Shown here: positions 45,291 to 55,339 of the stretch, in pieces
How positions within the stretch are numbered: the first letter of the stretch is position 1
Layout of the letters: each line of letters opens with the position of its first letter
From: Gordoniibacillus kamchatkensis
GTDB taxonomy: Bacteria; Bacillota; Bacilli; Paenibacillales; NBRC-103111
NCBI RefSeq assembly: GCF_000829455.1
Contig: NZ_JXAK01000036.1
Span: 1 to 64,000, forward strand
DNA: 64,000 bases
Direction of reading: 5' to 3'
Translations under genes and position numbers: made by a program
The notes under the pieces: model-generated
What the model saw: the letters and a program-made list of their open reading frames with translations, nothing else
The model's database searches: none
What the model was told of the DNA's origin: nothing

Positions 45291-46790
45291 ATGCATTCCT
45301 TACATCCGATAGACCGACCGCAACAAAACGCTGCCGCCGCCCGCAAGAGCCGCGTCGTCGCGCGCCCGCTGCTCGTCTCCGCGCTCGCGCTGGCGCTTGC
45401 CTCCGTCCCGGGGGCGGCACTGGCCGAGGACGCCTCGCAGACGATCGCGGCCGAGCAGCTGCAGGACCGGGATACGGTGCTCGATCTGCTCAGCCGGCTG
45501 CACGTCAGCGGCACGCCGCGCTCGGCTTTGGAGAAATTGACGGTTCCCGGCATGATCGAGGCGCTTCATGATCCGTACACCGTTTACTTCGACAAATCCG
45601 AACTGCAAAACTTCAATAATTACATCGAGCAGAGCTACGTCGCATCGGCGCGGTCGTCGGCGTAGACGATGCCGGGGTTTATATCGGCCGCGTCGTGCCG
45701 AACTCTCCGGCAGAGGCGGGCGCCTGAAGCGCGACGACTATATCGTCGCCGTAGACGGCAAACCGGCCAGCACAACGTCGACATCGGATGTCGTCAAGAC
45801 CATTCTCGGCCCGGAAGGGACGCAAGTGACGGTCACCGTGAAGCGCGGCGAGACGACGAAAGACTTCAAGCTGACGCGCAAACAAATCCAGCTGCCTGTC
45901 GTCACTTCCGGCCTCGTGCAGCCGACCGTAGGCTACATTCGGCTGACGGACTTCTCCAGCGACGCCGGCACGAAATTCGCCGCACAGCTGGGCGATCTGG
46001 TCAAAAAAGGGGCCAAGTCGCTCGTCATCGATTTGCGCGACAATCCGGGCGGCTGCTTGCAAGCGCCAAGACGATCGCCGAGCAGTTCGTGCAAAGCGGA
46101 GTGCTGATCCATACGAAAGACCGCAACAACGAAGACGACCCGGTCGAGCTGCACGGCCAGAAACGCGATATGCCGGTCACGATTCTCGTCAACGAGAATA
46201 GCGCCAGCGCCTCCGAGGTCGTTACCGGAGCGCTGCGCGACTACGGCGTCGCCAAAGTCGTCGGCACGAAAACGTACGGCAAAGGCAGCGTCCAGTCCGT
46301 GTTCGATTTGCCGAGCGGCGGGGCGCTCAAAGTGACCGTGCAGGAATATTTGACACCGAAGCTGACCAAGGTGAATAAAGTCGGCCTCACGCCGGATTTT
46401 CCAGTAGAAGGGGATGCGGCGCAGCTCATTGCCGCTCTTCGCATTGCGGGACTAAGCGACTTGACGCTCAAGGCGGACAAGCACAGGCTGAACGTCAACG
46501 GCTTCGACGTGGACGATCCGTTCCCGGTGCTGCGCCAGGACGGTCACGTGTACGCTCCGACGCGGGCCGTTACGTCGCTGCTGCGGGGAGTTGTCGTCTG
46601 GAACGGAGATGTCCGCTCGGTCGACGTCACGGCGCACGGCACTCATGCGGCTTATAGCGAGTCCGGCCACGACCTCATCCTGAAAGACGGTTCGAGCTTC
46701 GTCGATCTGGACGCCGTGCGCGCGTCTTTCCCGGAGCTCGATTATCAAGACGCAAACGGCACGCTGACAGTGCATGCCAAGCAGCCGTAA
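45291..46790 (+). pseudogene. Secreted S41 (C-terminal processing) peptidase with three one-base frameshifts
   Basis: Combined frames give a signal peptide (LALALASVPGAALA), a helical N-terminal domain and a PDZ domain (GVYIGRVVPNSPAEAGGLKR). The S41 catalytic domain has the Ser in NENSASASEV and the Lys in TYGKGSVQSV. A C-terminal stalk like the copper amine oxidase N-domain follows (GHVYAPTRAVTSLLRGVVVW). Breaks are at 45642 (a G lost), 45722 (a G lost) and 46053 (a C lost); each repair restores family sequence (YVGIGAVVGVDDAG, AEAGGLKR, NPGGLLASAK). Restored length is about 500 residues. It is probably an extracytoplasmic processing protease. It sits between mutS and mutL, an arrangement seen in related genomes. 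Confidence 0.88.
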
Positions 46791-46817
46791 GCTGCGCTAC
46801 TGTAAGGAGGCGACCGA

Positions 46818-48815
46818 ATGGGCATCATTAAACTGCTGGACGAGCAGCTCGCCAACCAGATTGCCGCCGGCGAAGTCGTAGAGCGGCCGTCCTCCGTCGT
46901 CAAGGAGCTCGTGGAAAATGCCGTCGACGCCGGTTCGACCCGCGTCGACGTCACGATCGAGGAGGGCGGGCTGCAGCTGATCCGCGTCGCGGACAACGGC
47001 TCCGGCATCGAGGGGGACGACGTCGAAACGGCGTTTTTGCGCCATGCGACCAGCAAAATCGCGACCAGCAAAGATTTGTTCGCGATCCGCACGCTCGGCT
47101 TTCGCGGCGAGGCGCTGCCGAGCATCGCCGCCGTCTCCAAGCTGAGCTGCACGACGTCGGCGCGGACGGACGGCCTCGGACGCCGCATCGTCATCGAAGG
47201 CGGCACGGTCCGCGAAATAGCCGACGCCGCCGCCGAGCGGGGCACGGACATCGCCGTGCGGGAGCTTTTCTACAATACGCCTGCCCGCCTGAAATATATG
47301 AAGTCGATTCAGACGGAGCTCGGCCATGTGTCCGACTATTTGTACCGGCTTGCTATTGCGCATCCGCATATCGCTTTTACGCTCAAGCATAACGGGCATA
47401 CGCTGCTGCAGACGCTCGGCTCGGGCGACGGGCGGCAAGCGCTCGCCGCCATTTACGGCACGGCGCTCGCCAAGCAGCTCGTGGAAGTAAGCGGAGAGAG
47501 CATCGATTACAAGTTGAGCGGCTGGATTGCGAAGCCGGAAGTGACGCGCGCGAATCGCGGCGGCATTACCGTCATCGTGAACGGCAGATACATTCGCAAT
47601 TACGCCCTGAACCAAGCGTTGCTGCAAGGCTACCACACGCTGCTTCCGATCAACCGGTTTCCGGTGGCGGCGCTGCGCATCGAGATGGATCCCGTGCTCG
47701 TCGACGTCAACGTACATCCGTCGAAGCTTGAGGTCCGTTTCAGCAAAGAAGCGGAACTGATGGAGCTCATCGAACATTCGGTGCGGAACGCGCTCGGCAA
47801 TCAGGTGCTCATCCCGCAAATTGCCAAGCCTGCAGCGGAGAAGCCGTTCGTCGTACAGGAGCAGCTGACGCTGTACCGGCCGGAGCCTGCCGGGCCGCCG
47901 GCGCAGGACGGCGCAACGGTCCCGCTGCAGCCTTCTGCCGGCGTGCGGACCGCGTCCGCAGCGCCTTGGGACGGCTTGCCGGAAGGCAAGTTGCAGCATC
48001 CCGGCGAAGAAGGTAGAATGGGAATCGTTAACAGTTCTTACTTATCCGGAAGCAGCCAAGGGGCGGCATCGCAGCGACCGCGAGAGATGCAGCAGGCGTA
48101 CCGTCAACAGCAGCCATATCAGCAGCAATCCGAGCCGGGCGGCGCATCGCTGCGGCAGGCGGCGGAGGCGCTGAATCGGGCGATGCAGCCGGCGAGCGGG
48201 GATGGCGTCAACGCACCGGCCGCGCTGCCCGCTTTTCCGCGGCTGCAGCCGATCGGACAGCTGCACGGCACGTATATCGTGGCGCAGAACGAGGACGGTT
48301 TGTTCCTGATCGATCAGCATGCCGCACATGAACGAATCAACTACGAATACTACTACGACAAATTCGGCAAGCCGGCTGACGCCAGCCAGGAATTATTGAT
48401 GCCGTTAACTTTCGAGTTCACCTCCGCCGAGGCCGAGCGTCTGCGCGGCGCGCTGCCGATGCTGGCACAGGTCGGCGTGGCGATGGAACCGTTCGGCGCG
48501 AACGCTTTTCTCGTCCGTTCGCTGCCGCACTGGTTCCCGCCCGGGGAAGAACAGGAAGTCGTAGATGAGATGTGCGGCTGGCTGCTGGAAGGCAAGCAAG
48601 CGGTCGATATCGCCAAGGTGCGGGAGAAGGCCGCGATTTTATGCTCCTGCAAAGCGTCGATCAAGGCGAACCAGCGGCAAAGCGTGTCCAGTCTGGAAGC
48701 GCTGCTCGACAGGCTCGCCGCCTGCCGCAATCCGTACACGTGCCCGCACGGGCGCCCGATCGTCGTCAGCTTCTCGACCTACGAACTGGAAAAAATGTTC
48801 AAACGAGTCATGTAA
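46818..48815 (+). CDS. mutL: DNA mismatch repair endonuclease MutL
   Basis: This 665-residue protein has the N-terminal GHKL ATPase (VKELVENAVDAGSTRVDVTI; RHATSKI; LGFRGEALPSIAAVS). A variable linker rich in Gln, Ala and Pro (about 350-480) follows, then the C-terminal dimerisation domain. The endonuclease metal motif DQHAAHERINYE fits DQHA-x2-E-x4-E, so this is a nicking MutL, as in most bacteria without MutH. AGGAGG lies upstream of the ATG. It works with MutS encoded just before it. Confidence 0.96.
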   Translation: MGIIKLLDEQLANQIAAGEVVERPSSVVKELVENAVDAGSTRVDVTIEEGGLQLIRVADNGSGIEGDDVETAFLRHATSKIATSKDLFAIRTLGFRGEALPSIAAVSKLSCTTSARTDGLGRRIVIEGGTVREIADAAAERGTDIAVRELFYNTPARLKYMKSIQTELGHVSDYLYRLAIAHPHIAFTLKHNGHTLLQTLGSGDGRQALAAIYGTALAKQLVEVSGESIDYKLSGWIAKPEVTRANRGGITVIVNGRYIRNYALNQALLQGYHTLLPINRFPVAALRIEMDPVLVDVNVHPSKLEVRFSKEAELMELIEHSVRNALGNQVLIPQIAKPAAEKPFVVQEQLTLYRPEPAGPPAQDGATVPLQPSAGVRTASAAPWDGLPEGKLQHPGEEGRMGIVNSSYLSGSSQGAASQRPREMQQAYRQQQPYQQQSEPGGASLRQAAEALNRAMQPASGDGVNAPAALPAFPRLQPIGQLHGTYIVAQNEDGLFLIDQHAAHERINYEYYYDKFGKPADASQELLMPLTFEFTSAEAERLRGALPMLAQVGVAMEPFGANAFLVRSLPHWFPPGEEQEVVDEMCGWLLEGKQAVDIAKVREKAAILCSCKASIKANQRQSVSSLEALLDRLAACRNPYTCPHGRPIVVSFSTYELEKMFKRVM

Positions 48816-48837
48816 CACCACAAGAGGAAGTGCCGCT

Positions 48838-49611
48838 TTGATCGTCACGACATCCTACGAACCGACTGCCGAACTTGCTCGTGAGGCGCGCGAAGCTGCG
48901 GCCGCGCTCGGCGCCGCGTATGCCCCGCGCGGGCGCAGCTCGCTTAGCCAGCTGTTGGCGAAGCACGGCGAGAGCGAGCTTCTGCTCGTGGCAAAAGGCG
49001 GGCTGCAGCTCATCCGCGGCGGCGAGCCGCCGCTGTTTTTTCACCCGAGCATGGCGATGATCCGGCTCAAAAGGCTGCAGCGCGGCGAATCCGACCCGCT
49101 GCTGGCCGCCTCCCGCCTCGCGCCGGGCGACACCGTGCTCGACTGCACGGCGGGCCTCGCCGCCGACGCCATCGTCTTCGCCTACGGCGCCGGCGAGAGC
49201 GGCTCCGTCACCGCGCTCGAAAGCGAGCCGGTCATCGCGCTGCTCGTCGCCAGCGGGCTCGCCAGCTACGAGCTCGGCGACGCTGACCTGACGGCCGCGC
49301 TGCGCCGCGTCCGCGTGCTGCGGACCGACCATCTCGCGTATTTGCGCGAGCAGCCCGCTCGGAGCGTCGACGTCGTTTACTTCGACCCGATGTTCCGGCG
49401 GCCGATCGAAGCTTCGGCGTCGCTCTCGCCGCTGCGCGAGCTGGCCAACGCGAGCCCGCTCGCGGCGGAAGCGATAGCCGAAGCAAGGCGCGTCGCGCGC
49501 AAGACGATTGTGCTCAAAGAGCAGAAGGACAGCGCGGAATTCGCCCGGCTCGGCTTCGTCAAGGTGATCCCGACGGCGCGCAAGCTGGCATACGGGGTGA
49601 TCGAATTATGA
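48838..49611 (+). CDS. Class I SAM-dependent methyltransferase, RsmJ-like
   Basis: This 257-residue protein has motif I as LDCTAGLAADAIVFAYGAG and the catalytic-type motif YFDPMFRRP, characteristic of the RsmJ/DUF548 rRNA guanine-N2 methyltransferase group. The target nucleotide cannot be confirmed from sequence. A TTG start at 48838 is chosen, 6-8 bases after AGAGGAAG; no ATG or GTG lies nearby in frame. It begins 22 bases after mutL and its stop overlaps miaA by 4 bases, so it is in one transcript with RNA-modification genes. Confidence 0.8.
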   Translation: MIVTTSYEPTAELAREAREAAAALGAAYAPRGRSSLSQLLAKHGESELLLVAKGGLQLIRGGEPPLFFHPSMAMIRLKRLQRGESDPLLAASRLAPGDTVLDCTAGLAADAIVFAYGAGESGSVTALESEPVIALLVASGLASYELGDADLTAALRRVRVLRTDHLAYLREQPARSVDVVYFDPMFRRPIEASASLSPLRELANASPLAAEAIAEARRVARKTIVLKEQKDSAEFARLGFVKVIPTARKLAYGVIEL

Positions 49612-50549
49612 TGAAGCCGCCGCTGCTTATCGTGCTGGGCCCGACGGCTGTCGGCAAGACGAAGCTGAGCCTGGAGCTCGCGCTGCGGTATAACGGCGAG
49701 ATCGTTTCCGGCGATTCGATGCAGGTGTACCGCGGCATGGACGTCGGCACGGCCAAGGCGACGCCGCAGGAGCGGGCGCTCGTGCCGCACCACCTGATCG
49801 ACATTCACGATCCGGACTATCCGTTCTCCGTCGCCGAATTTCAGCAGCTCGCGCACGAAGCGATCGCGGATATAGCCGCGCGCGGCAAGCTGCCGATGCT
49901 CGTGGGCGGAACGGGCCTCTATATCGAATCGCTGTGCTACGGCTTCGAATTTACCGATGTCGGCATTGACGAACGCTACCGCCGCGAGCTGGCAGATTAT
50001 GCCGAAGCGCACGGCGACGAAGCGCTCCACGCCAAGCTGCACGCCGTCGATCCGGCGTCCGCGGCCAAGCTGCATCCGAACGACCGGCGCCGCATAATTC
50101 GCGCGCTGGAAATCGAGCGGCTGTCAGGAAAACCGCTCAGCGAGCACCTCGCCGGACAGAAGAAGGAATCTCCTTACGAATGCTGTTTCATCGGGCTTAC
50201 GATGGAACGCGAAGCGCTGTACCGGCGCATCGACCAGCGCGTCGACGCGATGCTGGCGGAAGGGCTTGTGGACGAGGTGCGGCGTTTGCTCCGCGCCGGT
50301 TACACCTCGGAGCACATCTCGATGCAGGGGATCGGCTATAAGGAAATCGCCGCCTACCTTGCCGGCGAAGTTTCGCTGGAAGAGGCGGCCAGCACGCTGA
50401 AACGGAATACGCGCCGTTTTGCCAAGCGCCAGCTGTCCTGGTTCCGCCACATGCGGGACATCCACTGGATCGACGTGACGCATGCGCAAAATTTTTTTGA
50501 GCAAGTTCGTTATATCCATGGTATACTAGCAGGAAAGTTCGGCATGTAA
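49608..50549 (+). CDS. miaA: tRNA dimethylallyltransferase MiaA
   Basis: This 313-residue enzyme has the P-loop GPTAVGKT, the DSMQVYRGMDVGTAKAT substrate motif, PHHLIDI, LVGGTGLYIESL and the NTRRFAKRQLSWFR motif. It transfers a dimethylallyl group to A37 of tRNAs reading codons that start with U. The start overlaps the preceding methyltransferase stop. It precedes hfq, as in many bacteria. Confidence 0.96.
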   Translation: MMKPPLLIVLGPTAVGKTKLSLELALRYNGEIVSGDSMQVYRGMDVGTAKATPQERALVPHHLIDIHDPDYPFSVAEFQQLAHEAIADIAARGKLPMLVGGTGLYIESLCYGFEFTDVGIDERYRRELADYAEAHGDEALHAKLHAVDPASAAKLHPNDRRRIIRALEIERLSGKPLSEHLAGQKKESPYECCFIGLTMEREALYRRIDQRVDAMLAEGLVDEVRRLLRAGYTSEHISMQGIGYKEIAAYLAGEVSLEEAASTLKRNTRRFAKRQLSWFRHMRDIHWIDVTHAQNFFEQVRYIHGILAGKFGM

Positions 50550-50633
50550 CGCGAATACCTTTGGTAATGACGACTTGTCCGCAGCCATGAAGCTGACGCC
50601 TGCGGGCGTTCCAAATAGAAAGGGGAACCACGA

Positions 50634-50876
50634 GTGAATAAATCGATCAACATTCAGGACAATTTTTTGAACCAGCTGCGGAAGGAGAACATCCCCGTTA
50701 CGGTCTATTTGACGAACGGTTTCCAGATCCGCGGAGTGATTCGCGCTTTTGACAATTTCACGATCGTCATCGACAGCGACGGCCGCCAGCAGATGGTATA
50801 CAAGCACGCCATCTCCACATTTACGCCGCAGCGCGCCGTTTCGCTCCAAGTGCAGGACAGCGCGGGCGACGATTGA
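50634..50876 (+). CDS. hfq: RNA-binding protein Hfq
   Basis: This 80-residue Sm-like protein shows Sm1 ([35 protein letters not shown]) and Sm2 ([13 protein letters not shown] with the YKHAI motif), typical of a hexameric Hfq ring. It starts with GTG after AAAGGGGAA. It follows miaA by 84 bases; a hairpin terminator lies downstream. Confidence 0.95.
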   Translation: MNKSINIQDNFLNQLRKENIPVTVYLTNGFQIRGVIRAFDNFTIVIDSDGRQQMVYKHAISTFTPQRAVSLQVQDSAGDD

Positions 50877-50937
50877 GAAGCGCCGGGTGCAACTTTCCGG
50901 CCACGGAAACCGTCTAACTGCATAGACAATACGAAGG

Positions 50938-50965
50938 AGCAACCCGGAAGCGGGTTGTTCTTTTG
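50938..50965 (+). terminator. Terminator after hfq
   Basis: AGCAACCCG (50938-50946) and CGGGTTGTT (50951-50959) pair with one G-T and are followed by CTTTTG. Confidence 0.75.
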
Positions 50966-51017
50966 TTGACAAACCGGGAGCAATCCCGAGAGCGATACGG
51001 AAGCGGAGGGAAGCGTC

Positions 51018-53684
51018 ATGGCAACACCACCGAAGCAAATCCCGAAACCGGCAGCCGGTACGAAGAAGGGGAAGGCCCCGACGAAGAAACGGAAAGGAAT
51101 CCGCTGGGGACGGCTCGTCCTCGGGGCTTTCGCGACGGCCATCATCGCGATGATTTGCGCGCTCGGCATTTATATGTTTTTTATCGTTAACGGCAATAAA
51201 ATTTTGAATGCGAATATGAACAAGCTGCTCGACGTCGACGAATCGTCGATTATTTATGACGTTAATAATCAGGAGGCAACGACGCTGAAACGCGGCGTCA
51301 ACCGCGAAGTCGTAGAGGCGAAGGACATTCCGGAGAAAGTGCGGGACGCCTTTATCGCCACGGAAGACCGGCGCTATTACAACCATTTCGGCGTCGACTT
51401 TTATTCGCTCGGCCGGGCGCTGGTGAAGGACGTCGTCGCCCGCAGCGCGGTCGAAGGCGGCAGCACCATTACGCAGCAGCTGGCCAAAAACGTGTTCACG
51501 AACTCGGAGAAAACCGCGTTCCGCAAAGCGACCGAAATGTCGATTGCGATCGCTATCGAGGAGAAGTTTACGAAAGACAAAATTCTTGAGCTTTATTTGA
51601 ACCGCATTTATTTCGGCAACGGCGCCTACGGCATAAAAGCTGCGGCGAAGACGTATTTCGGCGTGTCCGACCTGAATGCGCTCGATACGTGGCAAATAGC
51701 GACGCTGGCGGCGATGCCGAAAGCGCCGAGCGTGTACAATCCGATCGACAATCCGCAAAAATCGCGCGAGCGGCGCGCCGTCGTGCTGCAGCTCATGGAA
51801 GATCAGGGCTACATTACGGAGCAGGAGCGCGCCAAGGCGGCAGCGGTCGAATATACGCCGCGCCCGATTGCGAAAAATCAAGATTACGCCGCGTTTACGG
51901 ATACGGTCATGGAAGAAGCGCAAGACGTCTACGGCATATCCGAAGACGAGCTGCTCAGCAACGGCTACAAAATTTACACGACGCTGGATACGAAGGCACA
52001 AAAAATCGCCGAGCAGACGTACGAGCAAGATAAGTTTTTCCAGAAGAACGCGTCCGACGGGCAAAAGATCCAAAGCTCGATGGCGATCGTAAACAACAAG
52101 GACGGCGGCATCGTTGCGATTGTCGGCGCGCGCGGTTACAAGACGAAAGATTTGAATCTGGCGACGAGCAACCCGCGCCAGCCCGGCTCTGCGTTCAAGC
52201 CGATCGCCGTCTACGGTCCGGCGCTGGAGAGCGGCAACTATACGCCGTACTCGCTGCTGACCGACGAGCAGCAGTCGTACGGAAACTATTCGCCCCGCAA
52301 CTATGACGGCGTCTATCGGGGCAAAGTGAGCATGCGGGATGCGGTGGCGCAGTCGATCAACGCGCCGGCCGTCTGGCTGCTGAACGAGCTCGGACCGAGC
52401 AAGGGGATGGAATTCGCGCAAAAGCTCGGCATCCAGCTCGACCCGAAACACGACCGAAACTTGGCCATCGCCCTCGGCGGCCTGTACAAAGGGGCTACTC
52501 CGCTGCAAATGGCAACGGCCTACTCGGCGTTTGCAAACGGCGGTTACTGGTACACGTCGCACACGATCGTCAAAATTCTCGATGATAAAGGAAACGAAAT
52601 CGCGGCGTACAAGCCGCAAAAAAATACGGCGATGTCGGCCAAAACGGCCTACTATATGACGCTTATGCTGCAAGGCGTCGTCCAGTACGGCACCGGCACG
52701 TCGGCGAAATTCGACCGCCCGCTTGCCGGCAAGACGGGAACGACGAATCTTGACCTGAAAGGGCTCGAAAAGTATAACCGCGACGTATGGATGGTCGGCT
52801 ATACGCCGGAATGGACGACCGCCGTCTGGGAAGGGTTCCTCGTCACCGACGAGAAGCATTACGTGACCGTCGGCAGCGGCGGACCGGCTGTTATTTTCAA
52901 GGAAGTGATGTCGAAGGCACTGGCCGGCAAGCCGCCTAGCCAGTTCCAGAAGCCTGCCGGCGTTCCGGATCCGGAGCAGCCGCCGAATGCGATTTCCGAT
53001 TTGACGGCGGCATACGATCCGGTGAAGAGCGGCGTCACGCTCAATTGGACCGCATCCGGCGGCAACGTGCAGTACCAGGTGTTCCGCAAAGGCTCCAAAG
53101 ACGCAGACTTTACGAAGCTGCTCGATTCGGCGCAGGCGAACGTATTGGACTTTACCGTGCAAAAAGGCGAGACGTACGAATATTACGTCACCGCCTTGAA
53201 TACGGACACGAATATGAACAGCGACAAATCGAACGTGGCCGCCGTTGCCGTACCGGCGGACGCCGCAACGCTGCCGCCTTTGCCAGGCGATAAGACAGGG
53301 GCAGGCGGCACGGATAATAATGGCGGCAAAGGCAACCCTAATGGCGGTAAGAACGGTTCCGGCGGCACCGGAGGCGGCGGAACGGGAACTAGCGGCGCAG
53401 GTACCGGAAATGGCACCGGCACGAACGGCGGCACCGGTACAGGTACAAACACCGGGACTGGAACGAACGGAGGAGCCGGAACCGGAACGGGCACGAATGG
53501 CGGAACAGGAATCGGAACAGGCATCGGAACGAATCCCGGCGGGACCGGAACAGGCACTGGCGCCATAGGTACAGGCGGTTCTACGGGAACAGGCGGGGGG
53601 ACCGGAGGAGCCGGCAGCGGCGCGGACAAAGGTGCCGGCGCCGGCACTAACCCGCCCGGGAACGCGGGAGCTGGCGGCGGTTAA
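51018..53684 (+). CDS. Class A penicillin-binding protein (PBP1A-like)
   Basis: This 888-residue protein has a Lys-rich cytoplasmic tail and a TM anchor at about 36-57. The GT51 glycosyltransferase has Glu116 (ATEDRRYYNHFGVD) and EGGSTITQQLAKN. The transpeptidase has Ser391-x-x-Lys394 (PGSAFKP), a SIN motif and KTG from Lys572 (LAGKTGTTN). A fibronectin type III module at about 660-745 follows, then a tail of about 135 residues built almost entirely of Gly, Thr and Asn. It polymerises and crosslinks peptidoglycan. GCGGAGGGAAG precedes the ATG. The disordered tail is longer than in most relatives and may penetrate the wall (inference). Confidence 0.94.
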   Translation: MATPPKQIPKPAAGTKKGKAPTKKRKGIRWGRLVLGAFATAIIAMICALGIYMFFIVNGNKILNANMNKLLDVDESSIIYDVNNQEATTLKRGVNREVVEAKDIPEKVRDAFIATEDRRYYNHFGVDFYSLGRALVKDVVARSAVEGGSTITQQLAKNVFTNSEKTAFRKATEMSIAIAIEEKFTKDKILELYLNRIYFGNGAYGIKAAAKTYFGVSDLNALDTWQIATLAAMPKAPSVYNPIDNPQKSRERRAVVLQLMEDQGYITEQERAKAAAVEYTPRPIAKNQDYAAFTDTVMEEAQDVYGISEDELLSNGYKIYTTLDTKAQKIAEQTYEQDKFFQKNASDGQKIQSSMAIVNNKDGGIVAIVGARGYKTKDLNLATSNPRQPGSAFKPIAVYGPALESGNYTPYSLLTDEQQSYGNYSPRNYDGVYRGKVSMRDAVAQSINAPAVWLLNELGPSKGMEFAQKLGIQLDPKHDRNLAIALGGLYKGATPLQMATAYSAFANGGYWYTSHTIVKILDDKGNEIAAYKPQKNTAMSAKTAYYMTLMLQGVVQYGTGTSAKFDRPLAGKTGTTNLDLKGLEKYNRDVWMVGYTPEWTTAVWEGFLVTDEKHYVTVGSGGPAVIFKEVMSKALAGKPPSQFQKPAGVPDPEQPPNAISDLTAAYDPVKSGVTLNWTASGGNVQYQVFRKGSKDADFTKLLDSAQANVLDFTVQKGETYEYYVTALNTDTNMNSDKSNVAAVAVPADAATLPPLPGDKTGAGGTDNNGGKGNPNGGKNGSGGTGGGGTGTSGAGTGNGTGTNGGTGTGTNTGTGTNGGAGTGTGTNGGTGIGTGIGTNPGGTGTGTGAIGTGGSTGTGGGTGGAGSGADKGAGAGTNPPGNAGAGGG

Positions 53685-53754
53685 CATTCGCATGGCGCAT
53701 CCGGAGAGCGAAATACCGATAAACTAACATTCGCGAAAGGCAGGAACTATAGTC

Positions 53755-54483
53755 ATGAAGCGCGTTTCCGATTTCCATACGCCAGAGCGCAGGCGCATCC
53801 GCCCGTTAGCCCTGAAGCTGGCGGCAGCTGTAACTGTTGCCGCATTGCTGCTTGCGGGCTGCGGCAACAAACCGAACGCCGGAGGCGCCGCCGCTGGCGG
53901 CACCGGTACTGCGTCGAGCGGGGCGGCAGCCGGACAACAGGCGAAGGCGAAAAGCTGGAGCTCGCCACCGGCGATGCAGATCGACACGAACAAATCGTAT
54001 GAAGCGGAAGTAACGACGTCCAAAGGCACGTTCACCATTCAACTGTTTGCCAAAGACGCGCCGAAGACGGTCAACAACTTCGTATTTTTATCGAAGCAAG
54101 GATTTTATGACGGCGTCATCTTCCACCGAATTATCAAAACGTTCATGGTCCAGACCGGCGATCCGAACGGCAACGGTACCGGCGGTCCCGGGTACAAGTT
54201 CGATGACGAGAAGACGCCGTATAAGAACTACGAGCCAGGCATCGTGGCGATGGCCAACGCCGGACCGAACACGAACGGCAGCCAATTTTTCATCTGCACC
54301 GGTTCGGATGCCGCGGCGTCGCTCAACCCTCGCCCGAACTACACCGTCTTCGGCAAAGTAAGTAAAGGGATGGACGTCGTGCAAAAAATCGCCGATACGC
54401 CGGTTCAGCCGAGCCCGCGCGGAGAACTGAGCTCGCCGACCGAGAAAGTAACGATTAACAGCGTTAAAATTATAGAGAAATAA
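53755..54483 (+). CDS. Secreted cyclophilin-type peptidyl-prolyl isomerase lipoprotein
   Basis: This 242-residue protein has a lipoprotein signal with LLLAGC (Cys36), a Gly/Ala linker, and a cyclophilin domain at about 80-240. Catalytic motifs are FHRIIKTFMVQTGDPNGNGT, MANAGPNTNGSQFFI and FGKVSKGMDVVQKI. It catalyses proline isomerisation of secreted proteins at the outer face of the membrane. The ATG lies after AAAGGCAGGAA. It follows the PBP gene by 70 bases, which suits a role in folding wall enzymes. Confidence 0.92.
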   Translation: MKRVSDFHTPERRRIRPLALKLAAAVTVAALLLAGCGNKPNAGGAAAGGTGTASSGAAAGQQAKAKSWSSPPAMQIDTNKSYEAEVTTSKGTFTIQLFAKDAPKTVNNFVFLSKQGFYDGVIFHRIIKTFMVQTGDPNGNGTGGPGYKFDDEKTPYKNYEPGIVAMANAGPNTNGSQFFICTGSDAAASLNPRPNYTVFGKVSKGMDVVQKIADTPVQPSPRGELSSPTEKVTINSVKIIEK

Positions 54484-54529
54484 TCAGGCTGCCCAAGAAA
54501 GGCGGAGCGGAGGATGGGGATGTGGGCCT

Positions 54530-55339
54530 ATGAACGAAGCGTGCGCCTTTGAAATCGTGTTCCAACCATATATTCCGATGCATTGGAACACGAGTTCAAT
54601 GAAGCCGGAGACCCGCATTCTCAGGTCCGCATCGCAGCCATACTTTCTTGAGCAGCCTGAACCGGAGGAAAACGGTATGGGGAAGACGGCATTGCTGCTC
54701 CACGGCTTTACCGGGGGGCCGTACGAACTTGAACCGCTGGCCGCCGAGCTGGAGCGAACCGGCGTGCGCTGCGTGCTCCCGCTGCTGCCGTGGAACGGTT
54801 CCCAGCTGGAGAAAACGGAGCGCGTCCATTGGTCGGACTGGGTGCAGGCGGCGGAGGCAGAGGCGAGACAGCTTGCTTCCGAAGCCGAGCCGTTTGACTG
54901 CATCGGCTTCTCGATGGGAGGGCTGCTCGCCGCATACATCGCGACGCGCTATCCGGTGCGCAAGCTCGTGCTGTTAAACGCCGCAGTCATTTACGTCAGC
55001 CCGCATTTTGCGCGGGGGTTCGCCGAGCGCTTCCGCCAGGGGGACCGCAGCCATTGGAACAAGATGCGCGGTACGCCATTCCGGGCGACGTGGCAGTTTA
55101 CCCGGCTCGTGAAGCATTTGAAGCCGGAGCTGCCGAAAGTTACGGTGCCGACGTTGATTGCGCAAAGCGAGCTGGATCAAGTCGTTCACCCGCTCAGCGC
55201 GCGATATTTGTACGGCAAGCTGTCCGGACCGCGGGAGCTGCGCTACTTTCCGAAATCGAGCCACATGATTTGCCAAGGTCCGGAAGCCGCCGATTTGTGC
55301 CGCGCCGTCGCGCACTTTCTCGCTAAGGATCAAGCTTGA
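54530..55339 (+). CDS. Alpha/beta hydrolase, carboxylesterase-like
   Basis: This protein is up to 269 residues. The nucleophile elbow is GFSMGGLL, the oxyanion region is LLLHGFTGGPYEL, and a late Asp (QSELDQVVHP) and His (KSSHMICQ) complete the triad. The fold matches Est30-type carboxylesterases or monoacylglycerol lipases. The start is uncertain: ATG 54530 follows GGAGGATGGGG, but ATG 54599 and ATG 54677 fit the usual family length better. It is convergent with the GNAT gene, with overlapping 3' ends. Confidence 0.82.
   Translation: MNEACAFEIVFQPYIPMHWNTSSMKPETRILRSASQPYFLEQPEPEENGMGKTALLLHGFTGGPYELEPLAAELERTGVRCVLPLLPWNGSQLEKTERVHWSDWVQAAEAEARQLASEAEPFDCIGFSMGGLLAAYIATRYPVRKLVLLNAAVIYVSPHFARGFAERFRQGDRSHWNKMRGTPFRATWQFTRLVKHLKPELPKVTVPTLIAQSELDQVVHPLSARYLYGKLSGPRELRYFPKSSHMICQGPEAADLCRAVAHFLAKDQA

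Noticed and set aside
53300-53680. Repetitive DNA considered as a CRISPR array or tandem repeat locus.
   Set aside because: The repeats are in frame within the PBP gene and encode Gly/Thr; there are no unique spacers of constant length.
50526-53693. Very long open frame (about 1055 codons) on the reverse strand.
   Set aside because: It is the complement of the PBP gene, whose catalytic motifs are clear. GC-rich codon use and the Gly-rich tail suppress stops on the other strand.
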